Shown: one piece after another, positions 24,676-32,904 of the stretch | Numbering within the stretch: position 1 is the stretch's first letter | Layout of the letters: each line of letters begins with the position of its first letter | Assembly: GCA_949383255.1 (NCBI GenBank) | Contig: CASJPF010000033.1 | Coordinates: 1-40,282, forward strand | Source: Lachnospiraceae bacterium | Lineage (GTDB): Bacteria > Bacillota > Clostridia > Lachnospirales > Lachnospiraceae | Length of the DNA stretch: 40,282 bases | Direction: 5' to 3' | Made by a program: the position numbers and the translations under genes | The notes under the pieces: generated by a model | The model's database searches: none | The model's input: the letters and a program-made list of their open reading frames with translations, nothing else | What the model was told of the DNA's origin: nothing

Positions 24676-26022
24676 TTATAGGTACGATGTCAGTGCTGGA
24701 ACCATAATAATCACCATTGTAATACCCAAGAGCAACATCATTGGGACCAACAACTTTGTTCCAGCTTTTTCTCCTGTTTTCCTTGCTGCATGTTTTCGTT
24801 CTTCAAAAGCTTCTGCAGCTTCCTCTTTTAGTAACTGAGGCAAATTCGCAGCTCCTTTTCTAATATTCTGCGACAACATTGTGGAGAGCTTATTGTAGCT
24901 TGGAATACGACAACGCCGACCAAAACGCTCATAAGCCTTTACCTGCACAACACCGTTCTCCATCTCATAGATGGCCAAAAGCATCTCCTCATAAGCAAAT
25001 CGTTTCCTGTTCCCCTCATCCCTTCGCTTCCTGTAATCTTTTGCAATCTTATTCCATGCATTTGGCACTGTCATCCCAGCACCGATTAACAGTGCAAGGG
25101 AACTGACAATCTCAGGATAATCCATGCACATCTGCTCTTTTCGGTCCACTACTTGTCTGTGCAAATCTTTATCCTTACCATAATATATTAATATTGCTAA
25201 GACTGGCGTCGCCCCCAAAAGCAGCAATCCATTCCAGCTTCTTTTGTAACTCCATTGAATTGTTCTGTCCTCAATTTTTGATGGCAGTATTATATTGTAT
25301 TGTTCTCGGCTTTCCGCCTCCATAGCAGAGAGCTGTTTTGTCAGACGCGCTTCTATACCTGGTTGCACAGCCTTACTGTATATTTTGACTGTCATATTAT
25401 GCTCAGACTCAAAACTATCACATGACAAAACCGCTGTCAGTTCTGTCAATACAGGTGATACTAGTCTATCCTGCATCAGATGCCCTGTATCATCAAGATA
25501 CTGTTCATCGGTGTGCCATTCCACTGCAAACGGATACCCTACCACTTTGGAAATTAATTCCATATCATATTCAATTCGGTCAAAACTTTGATTCTCTCCT
25601 AAAATGCTAGTCTCAAGCACTGCTGTAGCCTCAACTGACATCTGCATCAGTTCTTCTTGTGAATAACATCGCTCCGATACTGTTAATGGAATCTCATAAC
25701 GATGTTCCATATCCTCTGCAACCAACAATACAGACCTCTCTCCATCACCATATTCACTGCGTACAATCTGATTATCCACAATTCTTGTCTCCATTTTGTC
25801 ATTTATCCACATTATGACTGACATAACCACACCGCAAACCACAATCATGCTGCACAATGATAATTTTTGTATGATATATTCCTTCTGTCGTCCAGAGATA
25901 TTGCATGCAGGCTCCAATGTCTGTAAATCCTCTCGAACTGCACTGTTATACAAAATTCTGGTTGGTTTTTTCTGTATGAATTCTAATTTTTGATACAGCC
26001 AATTTGCAAATTTTCCTCCCAT
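24676..26022 (-). CDS. tadC: TadC-like inner membrane platform protein (T2SF domain)
   Basis: About 448 residues from the ATG at 26020-26022, which follows a strong AGGAGGTG site; the frame continues to 26052 without better signals. TM helices lie near residues 65-80 and 270-285 and at the C-terminus (MMLLLGITMVIIMVPAL). A T2SF-type cytoplasmic domain (about 305-430) contains the SLLIGAG-like segment and a KGAANLPQLL stretch. With TadB it forms the membrane platform driven by the TadA ATPase. A periplasmic-like domain between the first TM helices is longer than in most TadC proteins. Confidence 0.82.
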   Translation of the reverse strand: MGGKFANWLYQKLEFIQKKPTRILYNSAVREDLQTLEPACNISGRQKEYIIQKLSLCSMIVVCGVVMSVIMWINDKMETRIVDNQIVRSEYGDGERSVLLVAEDMEHRYEIPLTVSERCYSQEELMQMSVEATAVLETSILGENQSFDRIEYDMELISKVVGYPFAVEWHTDEQYLDDTGHLMQDRLVSPVLTELTAVLSCDSFESEHNMTVKIYSKAVQPGIEARLTKQLSAMEAESREQYNIILPSKIEDRTIQWSYKRSWNGLLLLGATPVLAILIYYGKDKDLHRQVVDRKEQMCMDYPEIVSSLALLIGAGMTVPNAWNKIAKDYRKRRDEGNRKRFAYEEMLLAIYEMENGVVQVKAYERFGRRCRIPSYNKLSTMLSQNIRKGAANLPQLLKEEAAEAFEERKHAARKTGEKAGTKLLVPMMLLLGITMVIIMVPALTSYL

Positions 26023-26068
26023 TATAATCACCTCCTTTCTCCGCCCTATCAAATGCTTACAGCACTAA

Positions 26069-26162
26069 GGCTCTGTAGAAAAATAACTGACATATCTTGA
26101 TTTGTCTATTTCTCCGATTGTGCATGTCAAAAGCCTTACCGTAGCAACTTTTCTACAACGCA
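26069..26162. mobile_element. Foldback MITE, copy C (internally deleted)
   Basis: A 94-bp remnant between the TadB and TadC genes. The left half, GGCTCTGTAGAAAAATAACT onwards through TGTCTATTTCTCCGATTGTG, matches the complement of copy A almost base for base. The right terminus TTTTCTACAACGCA followed by TTA is a degenerate version of the other end. Left flank is TAA (26066-26068). Most of one inner arm is missing. It adds nearly all of the gap inside the pilus operon. Confidence 0.7.
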
Positions 26163-26210
26163 TTATTTTATTAGAATAACTTTTCACTTCAAAAATTAAG
26201 AAATACAAAC

Positions 26211-26993
26211 TTATACTTCTATATTTAAAATTTTGTCGGAAATCCTACATGCCACAACATAGATTATCAATGCACCTGTCATAAGAATCCAACCAGAAAT
26301 ATTATGGTACAAGCATTCAAAATATCCCTTTGTAGTCAACGAAATATAAAATATAATAAAAAACGGAATGTAACGCATTATCTGCTGTTCTAGTTTTTTC
26401 TCTGTCACAACAGTTTCTATCTCACGTCGGATCTCCTGTTTGTCTGCAATAATCTCTGCTGTGTTAGTGATAATGCCACGCATATCTCCACCGCCCCGCT
26501 TTGCAATTTGAAAGATATCCGCAAAGTCTCGAATATCCTGCACATTACTTCTCTTGGCAAGATTGGAAAGTGCATATTCCAACGGTTCATTATTGTTTAG
26601 CTTCCGAAAGAGCAATTGTAACTCGACAGCCATCGCGGAATCCTTTCCATATAATAATACAATATCCCTGTACGATTCTTGAAATGCATTTTCCACGCTG
26701 TACCCCGCCTGTAAATTTGAAGAAACACTTAAAATTACTTCGCGAAACTCTATTTCCAGCCTTCTTCTTCTCCGTTGAGATTGTATCCTTCCCTGCTCTC
26801 GAAAGGAGAATAGCGATAAAGGCATTAAAAATATCCATGCAACCATACTGTCATAAAAAAGCCAACTCACCATCGCAGTAAACAATGCACATGACAAAAT
26901 ATGTAATGCAACCTCTTTTTTAGAAAATACATACTTCGCATAATCTATTTCTGGAAGAAGTTGGTCTTTTCCTATAGGATTTCTTTTTGTCAT
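26211..26993 (-). CDS. tadB: TadB-like inner membrane platform protein (T2SF domain)
   Basis: A 260-residue protein with two TM helices near residues 32-62, a T2SF cytoplasmic domain containing VSSNLQAGYSVENAF and FADIFQIAKRGGGDM, and two C-terminal TM helices. It partners with TadC to form the assembly platform for the Flp pilus. It starts 18 bp after the TadA gene. It is shorter than many TadB proteins, having only the core domain. Confidence 0.85.
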   Translation of the reverse strand: MTKRNPIGKDQLLPEIDYAKYVFSKKEVALHILSCALFTAMVSWLFYDSMVAWIFLMPLSLFSFREQGRIQSQRRRRRLEIEFREVILSVSSNLQAGYSVENAFQESYRDIVLLYGKDSAMAVELQLLFRKLNNNEPLEYALSNLAKRSNVQDIRDFADIFQIAKRGGGDMRGIITNTAEIIADKQEIRREIETVVTEKKLEQQIMRYIPFFIIFYISLTTKGYFECLYHNISGWILMTGALIIYVVACRISDKILNIEV

Positions 26994-27011
26994 TCTCTGC
27001 CTCCTCCATTT

Positions 27012-28244
27012 TTAATCTTGTATCAAACCAGAAGCCCGAAGTTTTAATGTGTGTGTAATCTTTCCTACCTTTACAAGGTCCCCTGTCACTCGACCCTTTT
27101 CTTCTCCAGACTCCTGAAATTGATAGATCGGAACTGTAACAATCTCGTCATTTTCAAAGCCTATTATTTCTACAATTTCAAGAACCCGTCGCGATTTATC
27201 GCGCAGTCTGCTAAGATGTACAATAATATCTACTCCCGAGGCAATCTGTCTACGAACTGCAGCGAGCGGAAGCTCCATTCCCATCAATACCATTGTTTCT
27301 AATCTTGTCAACATATCTTTAGAAGAATTGGCATGTCCCGTGCTAAGAGACCCGTCATGTCCTGTGTTAAGTGCCTGCAACATATCGATTGCTTCACTTC
27401 CGCGCACTTCGCCAATTATCAAGCGATCTGGACGCATCCGAAGGCTTGATTTTAGCAAATCTCGAATTGTAATTTCCCGTGCGCCATCCATATTGGCATT
27501 CCTTGTCTCAAGCCGCACCAGATTTGGTATATCCTGAAGTTGCAGTTCTGCTGAATCCTCTATTGTAATCACGCGTTCTGTCCTAGGAATGTAATGTGAC
27601 AGCGCATTGAGAAATGTTGTTTTTCCTGAGCCTGTTCCACCACTAATAAAAATGTTATATCCTGCAATTACCAACTTCTCAAGTTCTGCAGCAGCCTCTT
27701 CGCTAAGAGAACCAAAATGAATTAGATCCTTCATAGAAATTGGATGTTCTGGAAAGCGTCGAATTGTAATAATTGGTCCATTCAATGCCACTGGTGCAAG
27801 CACAATATTGACGCGCGAACCATTTTCCAGTCTTGCATCTGCGATTGGTAGTGCTTCATTCACGACCCTATTGCATTTTGCCACAATCTGTTGAATAACA
27901 TTTTCCAGCTTTTCTTGCGTCTCAAAATGCTTGTCCCACTCATAGATGCGCCCTGCTTTTTCCACAAAAATATTGTCTGTTCCATTTACCATAATCTCTG
28001 TGACATCATCACTGTCCACCAATTCCTGAAGCACGTCCAGTTTTCTAATTTCATAAAACACACTTTTTCCAAGCTCCTGCCGCTGTGCCAATGACAATGC
28101 ATATTTTCTGCCCATCTGCACAACAAGCGTGTCAATCATATCCTGAATTTCAGAATCCTCTACTTCCCTTGACAGGTCAATTCTGTGTCGGACTGTGCTG
28201 CTAATTTGTTCCCGACACGCCTCGTATCTATCTAGTTCACTCAC
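27012..28244 (-). CDS. tadA: TadA/CpaF-type pilus assembly ATPase
   Basis: A 410-residue secretion ATPase of the VirB11/CpaF class. An N-terminal all-alpha region is followed by the core domain with Walker A GGTGSGKT, an Asp-box with ITIEDSAELQ, Walker B RPDRLIIGEVRG and the His-box LSTGHANS. It powers pilin assembly from the cytoplasm through TadB and TadC. It overlaps the TadZ gene by 8 bp, so the two are translationally coupled. Confidence 0.93.
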   Translation of the reverse strand: MSELDRYEACREQISSTVRHRIDLSREVEDSEIQDMIDTLVVQMGRKYALSLAQRQELGKSVFYEIRKLDVLQELVDSDDVTEIMVNGTDNIFVEKAGRIYEWDKHFETQEKLENVIQQIVAKCNRVVNEALPIADARLENGSRVNIVLAPVALNGPIITIRRFPEHPISMKDLIHFGSLSEEAAAELEKLVIAGYNIFISGGTGSGKTTFLNALSHYIPRTERVITIEDSAELQLQDIPNLVRLETRNANMDGAREITIRDLLKSSLRMRPDRLIIGEVRGSEAIDMLQALNTGHDGSLSTGHANSSKDMLTRLETMVLMGMELPLAAVRRQIASGVDIIVHLSRLRDKSRRVLEIVEIIGFENDEIVTVPIYQFQESGEEKGRVTGDLVKVGKITHTLKLRASGLIQD

Positions 28245-29241
28245 GTTTGTCTAAAACTCCCTTCATTCGGATTCCGACCGGAGATGATGTAAGGTTTTCT
28301 AGGCTTCTACACTGTTCTTCCCAATGCGCAGGCAGTGTAAACTCTGTAATCTGTTGCAAAATTTTAGTGTATTCTTTTGCCTGCAAAAGCTTCTTAAAAT
28401 GCGTTAGCATTGCTTGCGCATAAATTGTTGTATTGTCTGTCAAAAGATAAATCGTTTCACTTTTCTCAAGCATATTGTAAAATCCCTGACAAACTTCTGA
28501 TAAATCTAGTATAATCCAATTATAATCACTGCTGTACAAAAGCAAATTTAGAAATTGTTCCCATTCTTCGCGTCCTATCGCAAGTAAGTCTGCATAATCC
28601 AGCGCCGGCGGAAGATAATCCACACTATGAATACAGCGTTTCAGACTATCGAGTTTATAGGACAACTTGTCAGAATGATTAAGTACAAAATACATAAAAT
28701 CAGTAATATCTGATTCATAGCTTGTCTGCATAAGTTCTTCATATCCGCTAAATGGGAGGAGATTGATGTACAATACGCGATGCCCTTCATCAGCCAATAA
28801 CTCTGCTGTGCAAAGCGCTGCAACACTCTGTCCTTTGTGTCTGTCCGGAGCATAAAAGCTAATCAGTGAAGTTTTATTTTTACTACATTTGTTGGTTGTA
28901 GTACAGTTGTCATCCAGCGCAAATTCTGCAAGCACCTGGGCAATCATACGCTCCATAGATTGATATTTTGCCACTGTACAATATCCAGTAATTCCCTTTG
29001 TCCCATCCTCCTGCAAAATATATACCTTTGCCGCATCAACTTTTGTGACATTTGTATCATATATCTCTTCACCGACAAGTAAAATTTCAAATGCACTTTC
29101 CTTACTTGCTTCCAACGCTTTATTTATTGTGTCAAAAATTAAAACTGTAAAATCTGTTGGATTTCTCTTTAATAAATATGCTTGTAACATTTTTAAATAT
29201 TCTTGGTCTTTATCACAGATGGCAAACTTTTTTGCACCCAT
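28237..29241 (-). CDS. tadZ: TadZ/CpaE-like protein with degenerate P-loop
   Basis: A 334-residue protein with an N-terminal receiver-like fold (about 1-115) and a C-terminal MinD/ParA-like domain (about 125-330). The receiver part lacks a clear phospho-acceptor cluster. The P-loop position reads YAPDRHKGQSVAALCTAELL, so the usual KGGxGKT is not conserved. TadZ proteins localise the pilus machine at the pole and many do not hydrolyse ATP well. It lies between the first prepilin peptidase and the TadA ATPase. Confidence 0.8.
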   Translation of the reverse strand: MGAKKFAICDKDQEYLKMLQAYLLKRNPTDFTVLIFDTINKALEASKESAFEILLVGEEIYDTNVTKVDAAKVYILQEDGTKGITGYCTVAKYQSMERMIAQVLAEFALDDNCTTTNKCSKNKTSLISFYAPDRHKGQSVAALCTAELLADEGHRVLYINLLPFSGYEELMQTSYESDITDFMYFVLNHSDKLSYKLDSLKRCIHSVDYLPPALDYADLLAIGREEWEQFLNLLLYSSDYNWIILDLSEVCQGFYNMLEKSETIYLLTDNTTIYAQAMLTHFKKLLQAKEYTKILQQITEFTLPAHWEEQCRSLENLTSSPVGIRMKGVLDKRE

Positions 29242-29255
29242 TTATACACCTCCTC

Positions 29256-29756
29256 TCAATAGATACCAGCGCACATGAGCAACAGACTTATAAATGCTGG
29301 AATAGATAGACGTATCATACTTTTTCTTTGTGTTTTGTCTACCTGATATGTATCAATCACCCCTGTTAGGATAACTTTTCTAACATATCGTCCAAGATAA
29401 AAAAGGCGTGCTCTGCTCTCCGTATACAAAATCATCTTAAAAATAGACATTAGCGCTGCCAGAATCATCGATACTAACAGATAACACATCAACTGTTCTC
29501 CTCTAACATAACACGCCGTCATCATAAAAAGCTTGATGTCACCTGCCCCCAATGCCCCCAATAAATAAAAGGGATACAAGAACAGAAAAACTACAGTCAC
29601 CGTTCCCAACAAAGTAACCAGTTCTGTTATTGGATAACTTACACCGGTCAATATCAGTCCTGCTGCCATACCAGCAACAATACAAATGTTTGGTATTCGA
29701 TAAAACTGCCAATCCATAAAAAGGGCAACACAAAACACTCCTATGAGGATTCCCAT
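29256..29756 (-). CDS. A24-type prepilin peptidase (TadV/CpaA-like), first in cluster
   Basis: A 166-residue polytopic membrane protein. The active-site aspartates are Asp15 in FMDWQFYRIPN and Asp73 in GAGDIKLF. It lacks a methyltransferase domain. It is the first gene of the Tad cluster, with a GGATGTG site before its ATG and a promoter about 100 bp upstream. It should process the Flp prepilin and TadE-like proteins. The other A24 enzyme of the cluster (21431-21877) diverges clearly in sequence. Confidence 0.88.
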   Translation of the reverse strand: MGILIGVFCVALFMDWQFYRIPNICIVAGMAAGLILTGVSYPITELVTLLGTVTVVFLFLYPFYLLGALGAGDIKLFMMTACYVRGEQLMCYLLVSMILAALMSIFKMILYTESRARLFYLGRYVRKVILTGVIDTYQVDKTQRKSMIRLSIPAFISLLLMCAGIY

Positions 29757-30112
29757 ATTTCACATCCTTTCAATTTATATATTTTTGCCATGGAATACTT
29801 TGCACTATTTGATAAAATCTGCAAAGTTCTGCGCTCCAGAAACGGAACAGTTATGATTATATCGAATTTAAAAATATTGTCCACTCGAAATGTAAAAACT
29901 AGCACTACTATTTTTTTATTGTATATTTTTACTATATTTATCAAATGATATTGTTGTACTGTTATATATTATAACCCTATATTTTATGTGAATTTTTACA
30001 TCGCGAAATTTTACGAAATAATTATCTTAGAAATACCAAATATATTTATGCATAATTTTTCCTTTTTGTGACTATACTATCTCATATAAAGTAATACAGA
30101 AAGGACATCCTT
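29757..30112. promoter_or_regulatory. Intergenic region with candidate Tad operon promoter
   Basis: On the minus strand TGGACA (29878-29883), a 16-bp spacer and TATAAT (29856-29861) form a good promoter for the Tad genes. In the leader a 7-bp dyad CTTTGCA/TGCAAAG spans 29799-29826. The rest is very AT-rich. A plus-strand promoter for the gene at 30113 must also lie here, but I could not fix its boxes. Confidence 0.55.
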
Positions 30113-30433
30113 ATGAAAACATATTTCAGTCTGAAAGGTATACTTAATCCTGTCGGCAATGCAGAGACACCGCCACGGACACCGCGCGATATGCTCCTTG
30201 ACGATATTCGCAAAACGCAGTGCGCACTAGAAACCGCATATTCTGGTTTTGATAATGTAACAGATCCGGACCTGATAGACTGTTATATCTATGAAGTAAA
30301 TTCTGTGCTGAAACGCTATCGTTTTTTATTGCAACAGGCAGAACGAATGCAACTTTATGAGGAGTCCCCTATGGACTCCTCTGACTGCTATGACAGCAAA
30401 TCACTAGTACATCAACCAATGATGAATGCATAA
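30113..30433 (+). CDS. DUF2508-like small protein
   Basis: A 106-residue protein with AAAGGA before its ATG. The central helical part (about 28-85) resembles DUF2508/YaaL-type proteins, which have no established function, with TQCALETAYSGFDNVTDPDL and a following YEVNSVLKRY helix. There is no signal peptide or TM helix. It stands alone between the Tad and flagellar genes and ends at a very strong terminator. Confidence 0.6.
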   Translation: MKTYFSLKGILNPVGNAETPPRTPRDMLLDDIRKTQCALETAYSGFDNVTDPDLIDCYIYEVNSVLKRYRFLLQQAERMQLYEESPMDSSDCYDSKSLVHQPMMNA

Positions 30434-30467
30434 AATAAAAAACGCAGAAAACTGCGTTTTTTATTTT
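30432..30467. terminator. Strong bidirectional terminator
   Basis: A perfect 16-bp stem, AAAATAAAAAACGCAG (30432-30447) pairing with CTGCGTTTTTTATTTT (30452-30467) around a 4-nt A loop, with a U-tract in either direction. Confidence 0.92.
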
Positions 30468-30512
30468 ATATACATAAGTATCCAATTAAAACTTGCGAGT
30501 TAAACTGACAGA

Positions 30513-30558
30513 CACCCGCGCTGCAAGTAGGGGAAGCCGCTTCCCTACTCGATTGTAA
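30513..30558. repeat. Dispersed post-stop hairpin, copy 2
   Basis: A hairpin GGGGAAGCCGCTTCCC set in CACCCG, then CAAGTA on the left and TACTCGATT on the right. It has the same flanks, stem and distance from a minus-strand stop codon (here FliS, 6 bp) as copy 1 at 9892-9939. Confidence 0.6.
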
Positions 30559-30564
30559 AATCTA

Positions 30565-31020
30565 TCAGACACAATATCCTCTTGCACCAGAATAATTCAT
30601 TAAACTTTCATTGACATCTGTTCTGCCATAGGTCAATCCTGCATATACGTCTTGTGTATTTTGCATAAGTGGCTTGGAATCGTCCTTTTTGCTCACACTT
30701 TGATAAGCGTCACGCAATTTTTTTAACATTTTCGCAACATCTTGAATGCGATTTCCTGCCAGTTCTCTGTCCGCAAATACATAGAGTGCAAACAGATTTT
30801 TCGATAAATCATAGGTAAAATCTAAGCTGTTTCTCAATTCGGCAATGCAGTTTCTGGCACACTGCATTGCTTTTTTATACTCCTGGTCGCAGCCAACTTC
30901 CTGTGCTGCCGCCGCGTCTTTGAGGTATGTCAGGGTCATATCATACAAAATCACTATCAACTGTGTGCGGTTTGCCTGCGTAATGCGCCTTGTAAAAATC
31001 TGTTTCATCTCTCTTGTCAT
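30565..31020 (-). CDS. fliS: FliS-like flagellin export chaperone
   Basis: A 151-residue, mostly helical protein that resembles FliS (RTQLIVILYDMTLTYLKDA near the N-terminus, followed by helices ending in the RIQDVAKMLKKLRDAY region). FliS binds the C-terminal helices of flagellin in the cytoplasm and prevents early polymerisation. It begins 37 bp after the flagellin gene on the same strand, as expected for a partner. The C-terminus (about 20 residues after GLTYGRTDVNES) is family-like. Confidence 0.8.
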   Translation of the reverse strand: MTREMKQIFTRRITQANRTQLIVILYDMTLTYLKDAAAAQEVGCDQEYKKAMQCARNCIAELRNSLDFTYDLSKNLFALYVFADRELAGNRIQDVAKMLKKLRDAYQSVSKKDDSKPLMQNTQDVYAGLTYGRTDVNESLMNYSGARGYCV

Positions 31021-31057
31021 ATTGATACCTGACCTTTCAAACCTTATTTAGGAATTG

Positions 31058-32887
31058 TTACTGTAAGAGCTGTAATACCTGCTGCGGTCTCTCATTTGCC
31101 TGTGCCAGCATGGAAGTAGATGCCTGTACAAGTACCTGTACCGTCGAGTATTCTGTCATCTCTGTCGCCATATCTACATCCATAATACGAGAATAAGCGG
31201 AAGTAATGTTCTCCTCCGATGTATCCAAATTGGTAATCGTGTGTTCCAGACGGTTCGCATATGCACCAATTTTTGCGCGAACAGAAGAAAGTTCATTAAT
31301 TGCATCGCCAATCATATCAATGGAAAGTCTTGCGGACTCCTCTGTGGTAAGATCTACCTTGTCAAGACCAAGGTCTTCCGCTTTGAGTGCTGGAAATTCC
31401 AGTTCCATATACTGCCCTTCATTTGCACCAACCTGTACAATCATTGCGCCCATACCTGTCACATCAAGCGTAATGCAATCATCTACAGAATTATTTCCTA
31501 TCTCATATTTTGTACGAATTGTCGTTGTTTCAGAATACTTGTAATCATCTAATTTTTTCTGTGTCTCCATTACAACGCCATGATCATTTCTTTCTTGGTA
31601 TAGTTCAAATTCTGCAGTATTTCCCGGCGTCTTCTCATTTGTTTTGCCATCCATAGTTGTATAGGTCACTGTAAATTTTGCCGGAGTACTTCTGTCATCA
31701 TATTCCACTTTGTCAATATTAATACTGCATCCAGGGTTTTTTTCTTTAAAATACTCTACAAAATCGTCCCTTAAATCTCTACCCTTATCGCCCTTATTTC
31801 CAGTATATATCTGATTACTTCCATCACCTAATGGATTTCCATTAGAATCAACATTTTCAAAAAAATTAATCTCACTAATATCATAGCGCTTTCCATTTGG
31901 ACCTGTCACAGCAATATTTCTATAAGTGGTCACTGCACTATATGAAGTTGTAGTAATTGCAGAACTACCTGTTACATCATTTTTATATTCTTTTTCTTTA
32001 CTTATTACGCCTTTTGTACCATTTTGATTCGATATAGAAGATGTTACTGTTCCAAGCGGCTCTCTATCATTTACTTTTATCTTAATCTCAAAATCATTTT
32101 GTGCCTTAATAACGATATTTTCGTCTTCGATTAACACTTTAGAACCATCTGGAAACGCTTTAATTTGGTTAATCGATTCATAAGCACCAATTGACGCACT
32201 GGTGACAAGAGAATTAAGCACATTATCTTTCTCATTATCTATCTCATATCGCTCATTTTCAGTAACTTTCACTTTTGAGGAACTATAGGAAACATTCACT
32301 ACTTTTCCATCTGTATCTTTTTCTTTTATTTCCTCTGTTTTATATTGTGTTGTTGTATCTTCATAATGGTAATAAGTCAGTTTTCCAATCGCATAGGTTC
32401 CGCTTGCCACACCTTCTGTGTAAGCCTTTACTTTAATATTTTCTGCATTTGTATAAGACTTAAATGCAAAACTTCCGTCAAGAAGGCTCTTCGCATTAAA
32501 CTGTGTCGTACTTGCAATTCTATCTATCTCGCCAACCAACTGGTCAATCTCTTTCTGAATCATCTCTCGATCCGACTCAGCATTGGTTCCGTTTGCGGAT
32601 TGTATTGCAAGCTCATTCATTCTCTGCATAATATCATGCATTTCTGCCATAGCGCCATCTGCGGTATTAACGATAGAAAGACCGTCGTTTGCATTTCTGT
32701 TTGCCTGCTGTAAACTCCGAATCTGCGCATTCATTTTCCTTGCGATTGCCAGACCAGCCGCATTGTCTGCAGCGCTGCTAATCTTATAGCCGCTTGACAG
32801 TCTCTGCGTGGAAGCTGCCACTCTTTTATCATTATTATTTAAAGCATTTCTTGCTATAATTGATGAAACATTGTAATTAATTCTCAT
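31058..32887 (-). CDS. Flagellin, large form with variable central domain
   Basis: A 609-residue flagellin. The N-terminal D0/D1 region (1-140) starts MRINYNVSSIIARNALNNND and contains QRLSSGYKISSAADNAAGLA. The C-terminal D1/D0 region (about 515-609) contains ENITSAYSRIMDVDMATEM and ends QQVLQLLQ. The central ~370 residues are a long, polar, variable surface domain, so the protein is larger than the common 270-500 residues. It has GGAG before its ATG and starts 17 bp after the DUF6240/FliK-like gene, so it has no promoter of its own and is probably driven by the sigma-28-like site upstream. Confidence 0.93.
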   Translation of the reverse strand: MRINYNVSSIIARNALNNNDKRVAASTQRLSSGYKISSAADNAAGLAIARKMNAQIRSLQQANRNANDGLSIVNTADGAMAEMHDIMQRMNELAIQSANGTNAESDREMIQKEIDQLVGEIDRIASTTQFNAKSLLDGSFAFKSYTNAENIKVKAYTEGVASGTYAIGKLTYYHYEDTTTQYKTEEIKEKDTDGKVVNVSYSSSKVKVTENERYEIDNEKDNVLNSLVTSASIGAYESINQIKAFPDGSKVLIEDENIVIKAQNDFEIKIKVNDREPLGTVTSSISNQNGTKGVISKEKEYKNDVTGSSAITTTSYSAVTTYRNIAVTGPNGKRYDISEINFFENVDSNGNPLGDGSNQIYTGNKGDKGRDLRDDFVEYFKEKNPGCSINIDKVEYDDRSTPAKFTVTYTTMDGKTNEKTPGNTAEFELYQERNDHGVVMETQKKLDDYKYSETTTIRTKYEIGNNSVDDCITLDVTGMGAMIVQVGANEGQYMELEFPALKAEDLGLDKVDLTTEESARLSIDMIGDAINELSSVRAKIGAYANRLEHTITNLDTSEENITSAYSRIMDVDMATEMTEYSTVQVLVQASTSMLAQANERPQQVLQLLQ

Positions 32888-32904
32888 GCATTATTTCTCC
32901 ATTT

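Noticed and set aside
29741..29944. 67-codon minus-strand frame in the Tad promoter region
   Set aside because: It crosses the likely promoter at 29856-29883 and overlaps the prepilin peptidase start, with no ribosome-binding site.
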